Positions 34,643-46,436 of a stretch of DNA of 64,000 bases are shown here, piece after piece. The position numbers and the translations under genes were made by a program. Position 1 is the first letter of the stretch; each line of letters starts with the position of its first letter. The DNA is from Dyella_A sp035685805 (GTDB lineage Bacteria; Pseudomonadota; Gammaproteobacteria; Xanthomonadales; Rhodanobacteraceae): the NCBI RefSeq assembly GCF_035685805.1, contig NZ_DASSAB010000006.1:40179-104178 (forward strand). The letters are read 5' to 3'. Under the pieces are notes generated by a model. That model saw nothing but the letters and a program-made list of their open reading frames with translations, did not search any database and was not told the DNA's origin.

Positions 34643-35692
34643 ATGACCGTTCTCCTCGTTACCGGTGGCGCGGGTTTCATCGGCGCCAATTTCGTGCTGC
34701 AGGCCGTCGCCGACGGCGTGCGGGTAGTCACGCTGGACAAGCTCACCTACGCGGGCAACGTGACTACGCTGGCGCCGTTGGAGCGGCATCGTGACCATGT
34801 CTTCGTGCGGGGCGATATCGGTGACCGGGCGCTGGTTGCGCAGTTGCTGGCGCAGCATCGACCCGATGCCGTAGTCAACTTCGCCGCCGAGTCTCACGTG
34901 GATCGTTCCATCGATGGCCCCGCGGCCTTCGTCGAGACCAACGTGGTGGGGACGCTCGGCCTGCTCGAAAGCTGTCGTGACTACTGGACCGCCCTGGCGC
35001 TGCAGGAGCGCCGCGCTTTCCGCTTTCTGCACGTGTCGACCGACGAGGTGTATGGCTCGCTTGGGGACGAGGGCGCCTTCACGGAGCAGACGCCCTACGC
35101 CCCGAACTCCCCGTATTCGGCCTCCAAGGCGGCCTCGGACCACCTTGTGCGGGCGTTTCATCACACCTACGGCTTGCCGGTGCTGACCACCAACTGCTCC
35201 AACAACTATGGCCCATACCAGTTCCCGGAGAAGCTTGTTCCACTGGTGATCCAGAAAGCGCTCGCCGGAGAACCGCTGCCGGTGTACGGCGACGGTTTGA
35301 ACGTTCGCGACTGGCTCTATGTGGGCGACCACTGCCAGGCGATTCGCCAGGTGCTGAAGGCAGGCAGCGTGGGTGAAACCTACAACGTCGGCGGGAACGC
35401 CGAACGCACCAACCTGGACGTGGTGAGAACCATCTGCGCGCTCCTGGACGAAAGGCAGCCATTGGCGAACGGCGCTGCCCGGAACAAGCTCATCACGCAC
35501 GTGAAGGACCGCCCCGGGCACGATCGCCGCTACGCGATCGACGCCGGCAAACTGCGCCGCGAGCTTGGCTGGCGCCCCACCCACACCTTCGACTCCGGCA
35601 TGGCGTTCACGGTGGACTGGTACCTCGCCAACCAGCCGTGGATCCAACGCGTGCTCGACGGGAGCTATCGCATGGAGCGCCTCGGCTCGTGA
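34643..35692 (+). CDS. rfbB: dTDP-glucose 4,6-dehydratase
   Basis: A 349-residue extended SDR that converts dTDP-glucose to dTDP-4-keto-6-deoxyglucose. ATG 34643 gives the family N terminus with TGGAGFIGANFV. The catalytic motif PYSASKAASDH contains the Tyr and Lys, the STDEVYG block holds the Asp-Glu pair needed for dehydration, and TNCSNNYGPYQFPEKL and DRPGHDRRYAID follow. It is the first gene of rfbBACD-xanB, transcribed away from metB. Its product is the branch point for dTDP-rhamnose (RfbC, RfbD) and for the WecE reaction in the polysaccharide locus. Confidence 0.97.
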   Translation: MTVLLVTGGAGFIGANFVLQAVADGVRVVTLDKLTYAGNVTTLAPLERHRDHVFVRGDIGDRALVAQLLAQHRPDAVVNFAAESHVDRSIDGPAAFVETNVVGTLGLLESCRDYWTALALQERRAFRFLHVSTDEVYGSLGDEGAFTEQTPYAPNSPYSASKAASDHLVRAFHHTYGLPVLTTNCSNNYGPYQFPEKLVPLVIQKALAGEPLPVYGDGLNVRDWLYVGDHCQAIRQVLKAGSVGETYNVGGNAERTNLDVVRTICALLDERQPLANGAARNKLITHVKDRPGHDRRYAIDAGKLRRELGWRPTHTFDSGMAFTVDWYLANQPWIQRVLDGSYRMERLGS

Positions 35693-36576
35693 CCACGCAA
35701 AAGGGCATCATTCTGGCCGGCGGCACCGGCACCCGGCTTTACCCGATCACCCAGGCGGTGAGCAAGCAACTGCTGCCGGTGTACGACAAGCCCATGATCT
35801 ATTACCCGCTTGCCACGCTCATGCTGGCAGGCATCCGGCAGATCCTGATCATCAATACCCCGCACGAACAGGCGCTTTTCCAGCGACTGCTGGGCGACGG
35901 ATCGCAGTGGGGCATCGAGATTCAGTACGCCGTGCAGCCCTCGCCCGACGGGCTGGCGCAGGCGTTCGTGATCGGGCGCAAGTTCATCGACGGGCAACCG
36001 AGCTGCCTGGTGCTGGGTGACAACATCTTCTACGGCGTTGGACTCACGGAACGGCTGCGCAGGGCGGCTTCGCGCGACCACGGCGCGACCGTCTTCGGTT
36101 ACTGGGTAAAGGATCCGGAGCGCTACGGCGTGGCGGAGTTCGACTCGGCAGGACGCGTTGTCGGGCTGGAAGAAAAACCGGCGGCACCCAAGTCCCACCA
36201 CGCCGTGACGGGCATCTATTTCTATGATGCCAACGCCTGCGACTACGCCGCCGAACTTACGCCTTCGGAGCGCGGGGAGCTGGAAATCACCGACCTCAAC
36301 CGGCGCTATCTGCGCGATGGAGCACTCCATCTCGAGCAGCTGGGCCGTGGCTTCGCATGGCTCGACACGGGTACCCATGAGTCGCTGATGGACGCGGGCA
36401 ACTACATCGAGACGATCGAGAAGCGCCAGGGTCTGAAGGTGTGCTGCCCGGAAGAGATCGCATTTTTGCAGCACTGGATCGACGCCGCACAGCTGCTGCG
36501 CCTGGCCGAACCGCTGGCCAAGACAAGCTACGGCGACTATCTGCGAACGCTTGCGCAGCAGGGACGCACGTCGTGA
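35689..36576 (+). CDS. rfbA: glucose-1-phosphate thymidylyltransferase
   Basis: A 295-residue nucleotidyltransferase making dTDP-glucose from glucose-1-phosphate and dTTP. GTG 35689 overlaps the rfbB stop as GTGA. LAGGTGTRLYPIT is the nucleotide-binding signature, SKQLLPVYDKPMIYYPL follows, then VLGDNIFYG and the FAWLDTGTHESL block that binds the sugar phosphate. Length is normal for RmlA. The four-base overlap with rfbC continues the tight coupling of this operon. Confidence 0.96.
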   Translation: MTTQKGIILAGGTGTRLYPITQAVSKQLLPVYDKPMIYYPLATLMLAGIRQILIINTPHEQALFQRLLGDGSQWGIEIQYAVQPSPDGLAQAFVIGRKFIDGQPSCLVLGDNIFYGVGLTERLRRAASRDHGATVFGYWVKDPERYGVAEFDSAGRVVGLEEKPAAPKSHHAVTGIYFYDANACDYAAELTPSERGELEITDLNRRYLRDGALHLEQLGRGFAWLDTGTHESLMDAGNYIETIEKRQGLKVCCPEEIAFLQHWIDAAQLLRLAEPLAKTSYGDYLRTLAQQGRTS

Positions 36577-37130
36577 AGTGGATTACCACCAGCCTGCCAG
36601 GGGCGCTGATCGTCGAACCGCGTGTGCTGTCGGATGCACGGGGCTTCTTCTACGAAAGCTTCAACCAGCAGACGTTCCGGGAAGCGGGCATCGATGTGTC
36701 GTTCGTGCAGTCGAACGTGTCGCGTTCCGCTCGTGGTGTGCTGCGCGGGCTGCACTATCAGTGGCCCAACCCGCAGGGAAAGCTGGTCACGGTGCTCGAG
36801 GGCGAAGCCTACGACGTGGCGGTGGACATCCGCCCCGAGTCGCCCACGTTCGGGCAATGGACCGGCGTCATGCTGACGGCGCAGAACCGGCGCCAGTTCT
36901 GGATCCCCGAAGGTTACGCGCATGGATTCTGCGTGACCTCCGACTTCGCCACGCTAAGTTACCAGTGCACCGCACTCTATGACCGCCAGGCCGACGCGGC
37001 GATCCGCTGGAACGACGACCGCCTCAAGATCGACTGGCCGGTCAGCGAGCCGCTGCTCTCCGACAAGGACGCGGCCGCACCGTTCCTGGCGGATATCCCG
37101 CGTCACCGGCTGCCCTCCTGCGCCCCGTGA
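36573..37130 (+). CDS. rfbC: dTDP-4-dehydrorhamnose 3,5-epimerase
   Basis: A 185-residue cupin-fold epimerase. GTG 36573 overlaps the rfbA stop as GTGA; the longer open frame upstream is not coding. Family landmarks are DARGFFYESFNQQTF, QSNVSRSARGVLRGLHYQ with the catalytic His, and FWIPEGYAHGFCV. It turns dTDP-4-keto-6-deoxyglucose into the L-lyxo form that RfbD reduces. Nothing unusual. Confidence 0.96.
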   Translation: MKWITTSLPGALIVEPRVLSDARGFFYESFNQQTFREAGIDVSFVQSNVSRSARGVLRGLHYQWPNPQGKLVTVLEGEAYDVAVDIRPESPTFGQWTGVMLTAQNRRQFWIPEGYAHGFCVTSDFATLSYQCTALYDRQADAAIRWNDDRLKIDWPVSEPLLSDKDAAAPFLADIPRHRLPSCAP

Positions 37131-38071
37131 AGACGCTGCTGCTCGGTGCCAACGGCCTGCTCGGCAGGGATCTGCACGAGGCATTGGCTCGCCACCCCGC
37201 GCTGGAGCTCACTCCCGCCACGCGCGACGGCCGCCACGGAAGCGGTGCTCTCGCCGAGTCGGTCGAGCTGACCAGCGAGGCGGCGCTTTCTGCGCTGCTG
37301 GATCGCGTCGCACCGCAACTGATCGTCAACGCCGCCGCGTATACGGCGGTGGATCAGGCCGAGCTCGACGAGCCACTGGCCACGCGTGTAAACGGCGATG
37401 TACCCCGGCAGCTGGGCCGGTGGGCCGCAGCGCACGGGGCGCTGGTCGTCCACTACTCGACCGACTATGTATTCGATGGCTCGCAGAACGCGGCGTATAC
37501 GCCGGCCAGCCCGACGGCGCCGCTGGGTGTATACGGGCGAAGCAAGCTCGCCGGGGAACGGGCACTGCAGGCGAGCGGTGCGGCGCACATGATCTTCCGC
37601 ACAGCCTGGCTGTACGGCCGGCACGGGCCCAACTTCCTGTTCACGATGCTTCGCCGTGCGGCCGAGCGCGCCCCGCTGCGAGTAGTCGACGACCAGCACG
37701 GCACGCCGACCGGTACGCCGCGCGTCGCCGCCGGCACGTGCGCTGCACTGGCGCGGTGGCTCGCCGCCGAAGCGGGCGAACGCCAGAGCATGCAGGGCAT
37801 TCATCACCTGGTCGCCAGCGGCGCCACCACCTGGCATGGCTTCGCCACCGAAATCATGGCGCAGGCGAGCGCGGCCGGCCTGCTTGATGCGACGCCCGCA
37901 ATCGAAGCGGTCGACAGCGCGATGTTCTCTGCCCGGGCGCGCCGCCCACGCCATGCGGTGCTCGAAAATCGCGGCTTCACCGAGACGTTTGGCGCGGTTC
38001 TGCCGCCGTGGCAAGAGGACCTGCGCGACTTCGTGCAAGGGCTTGAAAGCCTCACGCCCGATTGGCCGTGA
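37127..38071 (+). CDS. rfbD: dTDP-4-dehydrorhamnose reductase
   Basis: A 314-residue SDR that completes dTDP-L-rhamnose with NAD(P)H. GTG 37127 overlaps the rfbC stop as GTGA. Motifs are LLGANGLLGRDL, VNAAAYTAVDQAE, STDYVFDG and YGRSKLAGE with catalytic Tyr and Lys. The gene sits slightly further from the next gene (111 bases) than the others in the operon. The presence of all four rml genes means L-rhamnose is probably in the surface polysaccharide. Confidence 0.95.
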   Translation: MKTLLLGANGLLGRDLHEALARHPALELTPATRDGRHGSGALAESVELTSEAALSALLDRVAPQLIVNAAAYTAVDQAELDEPLATRVNGDVPRQLGRWAAAHGALVVHYSTDYVFDGSQNAAYTPASPTAPLGVYGRSKLAGERALQASGAAHMIFRTAWLYGRHGPNFLFTMLRRAAERAPLRVVDDQHGTPTGTPRVAAGTCAALARWLAAEAGERQSMQGIHHLVASGATTWHGFATEIMAQASAAGLLDATPAIEAVDSAMFSARARRPRHAVLENRGFTETFGAVLPPWQEDLRDFVQGLESLTPDWP

Positions 38072-38182
38072 GTGCAGCAAGGCTGGCATAGCTGCCGGCG
38101 CTACGTGAAAATCAGCGGTCGCGGGCGCGTCGGCCCAGTCCCCCTGCCATGCCCCCGTCCCGATCCCCAGGAACCGCGTCCC

Positions 38183-39595
38183 ATGTTGATACCCCTGATC
38201 CTCAGCGGCGGCAGCGGCACCCGCCTCTGGCCCGTCTCGCGCAGCAACCTGCCCAAGCAATTTCTGTCACTGGCAGGCGATGGCACTCTGTTCGAACAGA
38301 CAGTCAGGCGCACGCGGCAGCTGCCGGAGGTGGGCCCACCGCTGGTCGTGGCCAGCGAGGACCAGCGGTTCCTGGCCGCCGAGCAACTGCGCGCCACCGG
38401 CATCGAGCGAGCGACGATCATGCTGGAGCCGCTGGCACGCAACACGGCGCCCGCCATCGCGCTGGGTGCGCTGCAGGCCGCGGCTTCCGATCCGCACGCG
38501 TTGCTGCTGGTGCTGCCTGCCGATCATCTGATCGGCGATGGCGCACAGTTCGTGGACGCCGTCACGCGCGCCCTGCCGATGGCCGAAGCCGGGTGGCTGG
38601 TGACCTTCGGCATTCGGCCGGACCGGCCGGAAACGGGTTTCGGCTACATACGCCGTGGCGAGCCGCTACCGGAGGCGGGCTTCCGGGTGCAGCAGTTCGT
38701 GGAGAAGCCCTCCGCCGCGGTGGCCGAGTCGTACCTCGCCGACGGCGGTTACGACTGGAACTCGGGCATGTTCCTGTTCAAGGCTGCGCGCTTTCTCGAA
38801 GAGCTCGGCCTGCACGCCCCGGAGATGCTCGCCGCGGTGCGCGAGGCACACGCCTCGGCCAAGGCCGACCTGGACTTCGTACGCATCGACCCCACGCTTT
38901 TCGCGCAGGTGCCTGGTGACTCCATCGACTACGCCGTGATGGAAAGGACCTCGCGTGCTGCCGTGCTCCCGGTGAGCTGCGGCTGGAGCGACATCGGCTC
39001 GTGGGGCGCGCTATGGCTGGCCGGCGAGCGCGACAGCGATGGCAATCTGCGCGAGGGCGACACACTGACGGTGGACACGCACGACAGCCTGCTCCGTTCG
39101 CATGATCGACACCTGATCGCGGCAGTCGGAGTGCGCGACCTGGTGGTGGTGACCACGCCCGACGCCACGCTGGTCGCCCACCGGGATGCCACCCAGGACG
39201 TGAAGAAGATCGTCGAGCAGCTCAAGGCCTCCGGCCGCAGCGAACACTCGCTGCACCGCGTGGTGCTGCGCCCCTGGGGCAGTTACGACTCGCTGGAGTC
39301 GGCCGAGCGGTTTCAGGTCAAGCGCATCGTGGTGAAACCCGGCGCCTCACTGAGCCTGCAGAAGCACCACCATCGCGCAGAGCACTGGATCGTGGTGTCA
39401 GGGACCGCTGAAGTGACCTGCGACGAGAAAGTGTTCCTGCTTGGCGAGAATCAGAGCACCTACATCCCGCTGGGCAGCGTTCACCGCCTGCGCAACCCGG
39501 GCAAGGTCCCACTGGAACTGATCGAGGTGCAGTCCGGCAGCTACCTAGGTGAAGACGATATCGTGCGCTACGACGACGTCTACGGGCGCGCCTGA
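38183..39595 (+). CDS. xanB: mannose-1-phosphate guanylyltransferase / mannose-6-phosphate isomerase
   Basis: A 470-residue bifunctional enzyme making GDP-mannose precursors. The N-terminal guanylyltransferase opens with IPLILSGGSGTRLWPVSR and LPKQFL and contains NTAPAIALGAL. The C-terminal type II phosphomannose isomerase cupin has SLQKHHHRAEHWIVVSGTAEV-like metal-binding histidines (split across residues near 390) and ENQSTYIPLGSVHRLRNPG. ATG 38183 has a GGAA site eight bases upstream; earlier in-frame ATG codons lack family similarity. In Xanthomonas XanB serves both xanthan and LPS; the gene position after rfbBACD fits the same arrangement. Confidence 0.94.
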   Translation: MLIPLILSGGSGTRLWPVSRSNLPKQFLSLAGDGTLFEQTVRRTRQLPEVGPPLVVASEDQRFLAAEQLRATGIERATIMLEPLARNTAPAIALGALQAAASDPHALLLVLPADHLIGDGAQFVDAVTRALPMAEAGWLVTFGIRPDRPETGFGYIRRGEPLPEAGFRVQQFVEKPSAAVAESYLADGGYDWNSGMFLFKAARFLEELGLHAPEMLAAVREAHASAKADLDFVRIDPTLFAQVPGDSIDYAVMERTSRAAVLPVSCGWSDIGSWGALWLAGERDSDGNLREGDTLTVDTHDSLLRSHDRHLIAAVGVRDLVVVTTPDATLVAHRDATQDVKKIVEQLKASGRSEHSLHRVVLRPWGSYDSLESAERFQVKRIVVKPGASLSLQKHHHRAEHWIVVSGTAEVTCDEKVFLLGENQSTYIPLGSVHRLRNPGKVPLELIEVQSGSYLGEDDIVRYDDVYGRA

Positions 39596-39878
39596 CGCCA
39601 CCGGCGCGGCGCGCAGGAGCAGCGGAAACAGCCTCGGCAACACGGTGCTTTTGAGAGCCTGGGAAGACGGCGCATACAATCGCTTACCCGAAAGCAACAG
39701 ACGATCGCCGCGATCGCGGCTGCTTCGCCCGGCCTCTACGTGCGTCTGCTCAAACTGCACGACAAGCCGATCTGGCGTGGCCCGCTTTGCCACCCCATGA
39801 ACGCCGCCATCTTCGATCGGCGCTGCAGAAAAACCAAATGGATGCCGGCGCGAGCGGTACCCGGGCCGGCGTCGGAAA
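39596..39878. other. convergent intergenic region xanB-glmS
   Basis: The two stops face each other across 283 bases. No strong hairpin with a T-run and no convincing gene is seen. One frame is open from about 39674 to 39889 without a family I recognise and without a credible start, so I leave it unannotated. Confidence 0.5.
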
Positions 39879-41705
<1,827 letters not shown>

Positions 41706-41796
41706 GGGTCGGTTCCTTTTCGCTCTTGTGCCGGCATCGAAGCCGGTCGTGCTCTGTATGTGCCGGAGATCTTCCAGCGTCCTTTCGATCAGCGCT

Positions 41797-43167
<1,371 letters not shown>

Positions 43168-43277
43168 GAAGACTCCGCGGGATCAAAAAATGGGTCGACA
43201 ACGACACGCCGCCGACCACGCAGTGCGGCATGATAACCGAGCATCGCGAACCGCCGAATTGAGCCTGCTCAACAAGC

Positions 43278-43312
43278 GATGGCCCGGAGCTCCTGCGGAA
43301 CTCCGGGCCATC
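43278..43312. terminator. strong stem-loop between YdcH-family gene and CBS gene
   Basis: A perfect 12-base stem: GATGGCCCGGAG at 43278-43289 pairs with CTCCGGGCCATC at 43301-43312 around an 11-base loop. It lies just after the YdcH-family stop on the minus strand. No T-run follows on either strand. Confidence 0.5.
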
Positions 43313-43335
43313 CGGTGGTCGTGCAACAAGCGTGA

Positions 43336-43563
43336 TCAGTGGTTTCGCGCGGTCCGCGTGTCCCACAAGCGCTGCAACCGGTCCTTCGTGTAGAGCTTCT
43401 CGCGTTTCATCACCGAGAGCTTTGCCTCGGGGATCGGAAGGACGCCGGCATCGGCGTCGTGCACCTTGCTGTCGAGCTCGCGGTGACGCTGGTAGAGCCG
43501 GCGGAAGTTCGCATCGGCTTTGAGCAATGCCTCGACATCATCACGCTGCTGGTTTTCGAACAT
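43336..43563 (-). CDS. YdcH family (DUF465) small protein
   Basis: A 75-residue protein; ATG 43563 is preceded by a GAGGAGG ribosome site seven to eight bases away, which overrules the longer open frame. The body is charged and helical: LLKADANFRRLYQRHRELDS, then PEAKLSVMKREKLYTKDRL. The HRELD and KREKL elements are the recognisable marks of the YdcH/DUF465 family, short proteins of unknown function. It stands alone between hairpins. Confidence 0.85.
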   Translation of the reverse strand: MFENQQRDDVEALLKADANFRRLYQRHRELDSKVHDADAGVLPIPEAKLSVMKREKLYTKDRLQRLWDTRTARNH

Positions 43564-43883
43564 GGTTCGACCTCCTCGCTTGGCAAGCGGACGCATGACC
43601 GGTGCGCCCGTGGCGGTGTGCGCATGCGCCGACGCCCGCTGCCGCAGGGCGGCAACGGACGAGGCGTGGGTTGTGCAGGTAGGCGCATGCATTCGGGTCA
43701 TGATCCACGCGGCGGGAATGCCGCGTGGATGATCGACGCTACTCCGCGTCGCCGGGCCCCGCAAGCGCCGACGATGGCACGGCCAATGCAATGATATGCA
43801 GGCTGAAAACGTTATTTTTCAGTTGCTTATGAAACAGCCTCGCGCCGCCGCCCGGTGGCCAGCGGGCGGCGGGCGGCCTGGCC
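43564..43883. other. 320-base intergenic region with hairpins
   Basis: No gene is supported here. Two hairpins are visible: ATCCACGCGGC at 43703-43713 with GCCGCGTGGAT at 43720-43730, and GCCGCCCG at 43847-43854 with CGGGCGGC at 43863-43870. The second lies just after the stop at 43884 on the minus strand and may end that transcript. An A/T-rich patch at 43798-43835 could hold the promoter of the YdcH-family gene. Confidence 0.55.
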
Positions 43884-44531
43884 TCAGCGCTTGCCGCTGC
43901 CAGGTGGCTTGGCAGCGCCGTCGGAGGACGCCGGCGCATCCTGATCCTGCATCTGCGAGCGCAGGGCGCGCGCCGCCTGGGCTGCCAGTGCGGCCTCGCG
44001 CTTGGCCGCATTGGCGACCTTGCGCTGCGCCGCCGCCAGCTTGCGCGCCTGCTCGGCCTCGGCACGCGCCTGCTCGGCCGCCTGCGAAGCCTCCATGCCC
44101 TGCTGTTGCAGGCGCGCCGCCTCCTCCTGCGCCATCTGGAACTGCATGCGCTGGCGCTCCAGCTCCATCCGCGCGGCCTCGGCATCGCGCCGGCTCGATT
44201 CGAGCATGATCTGGTCCCGCTCACGGTCGAGCTGGGACAGCTTCGACTGGGCGTCCTGCAACTGCGCCGCCGCCCGCGCCAGATCCACCCGGCGCTCGGC
44301 CAGGTAGAGCGCATGGGCGTGATCGCGTGAACGCGCCTGGGCCAGTTGGGCGAGCGCGTCGCGGGCGCGCGCCTGCTCGGCCTGCGCGTAATTGCCAAGC
44401 ACCGGATCGGCGGCCAGCTGATCGAGGCTGTTGCTGAGACGGTTCACGTCGATATCGTCGCTGGCTGCCCACGCGGCATTGCCGCCGATGGCGAATAGCA
44501 CGAGGGCGGCGACCCTGATGCAGCGGTTCAT
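43884..44531 (-). CDS. periplasmic DUF4398-like helical protein
   Basis: A 215-residue protein with a signal peptide (VAALVLFAIGGNAAWA followed by a likely AWA-AS cleavage site). The mature part starts with a DUF4398-like helical hairpin, then a very long charged coiled coil rich in Ala, Gln, Glu and Arg (EEAARLQQQGMEASQAAEQA), and ends in a Pro/Gly/Lys tail. Its start overlaps the upstream lipoprotein stop by four bases. In related proteobacteria such proteins often precede an OmpA-C protein, which is absent here because the following gene is the YdcH-family one. Function unknown; an envelope-spanning or spacer role is a guess. Confidence 0.75.
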   Translation of the reverse strand: MNRCIRVAALVLFAIGGNAAWAASDDIDVNRLSNSLDQLAADPVLGNYAQAEQARARDALAQLAQARSRDHAHALYLAERRVDLARAAAQLQDAQSKLSQLDRERDQIMLESSRRDAEAARMELERQRMQFQMAQEEAARLQQQGMEASQAAEQARAEAEQARKLAAAQRKVANAAKREAALAAQAARALRSQMQDQDAPASSDGAAKPPGSGKR

Positions 44532-45127
44532 GGTTGCTCTCCCTGATCAGCCGCCGATGGCGGTGCCTGCTGCGGAACAGTCTGGAAACCACCCTCCTGG
44601 GGCAACGGGGCCGACAGCACCGAACTCGCCGGTGCCGGCATGTCTGCGGCACCGGGCTGTGACGGCGCTCCGGGCAACGGCGGCAGTGCCACGGCGCGCT
44701 GCGCAGGGGGTGCTGTCAGCTCCGGGTGGGCCTGCTCCATGCGCTCGCGAAGGCGCGCATTGGCGTTCATCTTGGACTGGATCTTCGCCCGAGCCTCGCC
44801 CAGTCGAGCTTTGGCCAGCGCCAGTTCGGCATCAGCACGGGCCTCATCGGCCAGATTTGCAGCTTCCTCGTAATCGCGACTCGCCATGGCCGCCTGCGCC
44901 TGCTGGAACTTGTTCTGGGCAAAACCCAGATCCACCGGCGCATAATCGGCCGCGTCCGCATCGCGCGCCGCCTGCAGCTGCGCCTGGGCAATGTTCATCG
45001 CGCCGTCGGGAGGGGGAGCACTGGCGCAGCCGCCGAGTATCAGCAGCGCCGTCAGGGTCAAGCCCTGCAGGCCGCGGCCGATATGTCCGGAGCACGCGTC
45101 AGGCCGGGAAAAGCTGTGCACCATCAC
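44528..45127 (-). CDS. DUF4398-domain lipoprotein
   Basis: A 199-residue predicted lipoprotein: hydrophobic LTLTALLILGGC with the lipobox cysteine at residue 34. After it comes a DUF4398-type helical domain (IAQAQLQAARDADAADYAP, then LGFAQNKFQQAQAAM and YEEAANLADEARADAELALAKA) and a Pro/Ala/Gln-rich disordered tail. The signal region is rather long, so a start a few codons later is possible. The gene is coupled to the next helical protein by a four-base overlap and is divergent from pilU. Confidence 0.8.
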   Translation of the reverse strand: MMVHSFSRPDACSGHIGRGLQGLTLTALLILGGCASAPPPDGAMNIAQAQLQAARDADAADYAPVDLGFAQNKFQQAQAAMASRDYEEAANLADEARADAELALAKARLGEARAKIQSKMNANARLRERMEQAHPELTAPPAQRAVALPPLPGAPSQPGAADMPAPASSVLSAPLPQEGGFQTVPQQAPPSAADQGEQP

Positions 45128-45206
45128 TCATTACCTCGTAGTGTTGCGGCGTATTGTCGGTGGGCATAATCGCCCAATGCAATGTAGTTGAATTCAGGGG
45201 ACTTCT

Positions 45207-46325
45207 GTGGATATCGGTTACTTCCTCAAGCTGATGGTGGACAAGGGCGCGTCGGACATGTTCCTGACGACCGGCGCCCCGGTGAACATCAAGGTGGAGG
45301 GCAAGCTCTACCCGCTGGGCAACACCGGTCTGCCCGGCGGCATGGTGAAGAAGATCGCCTATTCGCTGATGGACGAGGGCCAGGTGCCGCAGTTCGAGCG
45401 CAACCTCGAGCTGAACATGGCGCTCGCGGTGAAGGAGGCCGGCCGCTTCCGTATCAACGTCTTCAAGCAGCGCGGCGAAGTGGGCATGGTGATCCGCGCG
45501 ATCAAGAGCGAGATCCCCAACATCGAGCAGCTGCAGCTGCCGACCATCTTCCGCGACCTGATCATGGAGCAGCGCGGACTGATCCTGGTGGTGGGTGCCA
45601 CCGGCTCGGGCAAGTCGACCACGCTGGCGGCGATGATCGACCACCGCAACACGCATTCTCCGGGACACATCCTCACCATCGAGGATCCGATCGAGTACCT
45701 GCATCGCCACAAGCGCTCGATCGTCAACCAGCGCGAAGTGGGGCTGGACACGCACAGCTACGCCGAGGCGCTGAAGAACGCCATGCGCGAGGCGCCGGAC
45801 GTGATCATGATCGGCGAGATCCGCGATACCGACACCATGGAGGCCGCCATCGCGTTCTCCGAGACCGGCCACCTCTGCCTGGCCACGCTGCACTCGAACA
45901 ACGCCGACCAGACGCTGGAGCGCATCCTCAACTTCTTCCCCGAATCGGCACACAAGAACGTGCTGATGAACCTGTCGCTCAACCTGCGTGCGGTGATCAG
46001 TCAGCGCCTGGTGATCGGCAAGGACGGCCGCCGCCTGCCGGCCAGCGAAGTGCTGCTCAACACGCCGCTGATCCGCGACATGATTCGCCGCGGCCAGATC
46101 CACGAAGTGAAGGAAGCGATGGACCGCAGCCTGCAGGAAGGCATGCGCACCTTCGACCAGTCGCTGTACAAGCTCTACCGCGAAGGCCGGATCGAGCTGG
46201 AAGAGGCGCTGGCCAAGGCCGACTCGCGCGATGGCCTGGCCCTGAAGATCCGCCTGTCCGAGGGTGGCGGCGCCAGCGCCGACAATGAGCTGGCCGGCAA
46301 CGATCCCTACGGCCTGGGCTTCTGA
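45207..46325 (+). CDS. pilU: type IV pilus retraction ATPase PilU
   Basis: A 372-residue PilT-family secretion ATPase. GTG 45207 has AGGGG seven bases upstream. Walker A is GATGSGKSTTLAAMI, the Asp box IEDPIEYLH follows, Walker B is IMIGEIRDTDTMEAA, and the His box lies in HLCLATLHSNNADQTLERI. The N-terminal YFLKLMVDKGASDMFLTTG and the extended tail after residue 340 are PilU-like rather than PilT-like. It works with PilT in pilus retraction and twitching. Usually pilT is next to pilU; here only pilU is in the window, with a divergent lipoprotein gene. Confidence 0.93.
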   Translation: MDIGYFLKLMVDKGASDMFLTTGAPVNIKVEGKLYPLGNTGLPGGMVKKIAYSLMDEGQVPQFERNLELNMALAVKEAGRFRINVFKQRGEVGMVIRAIKSEIPNIEQLQLPTIFRDLIMEQRGLILVVGATGSGKSTTLAAMIDHRNTHSPGHILTIEDPIEYLHRHKRSIVNQREVGLDTHSYAEALKNAMREAPDVIMIGEIRDTDTMEAAIAFSETGHLCLATLHSNNADQTLERILNFFPESAHKNVLMNLSLNLRAVISQRLVIGKDGRRLPASEVLLNTPLIRDMIRRGQIHEVKEAMDRSLQEGMRTFDQSLYKLYREGRIELEEALAKADSRDGLALKIRLSEGGGASADNELAGNDPYGLGF

Positions 46326-46436
46326 ACCCGGCGGACGTGCTCGCCGCGCCCGCTGTCGATCGCCAGAACGGCGTGCGCGCGACCGGCGGATAGTCATCGC
46401 TACCCGCCGCCAGCCTGGGCGTGACCTTTGGTGATC

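Noticed and set aside
41706..41796. glmS leader ribozyme or riboswitch
   Set aside because: Only 90 bases separate glmS and the upstream gene and no ribozyme core was seen; glmS ribozymes are mostly in Gram-positive bacteria.
45099..46397. 432-residue minus-strand frame opposite pilU
   Set aside because: Antisense shadow of an ATPase with intact Walker motifs.
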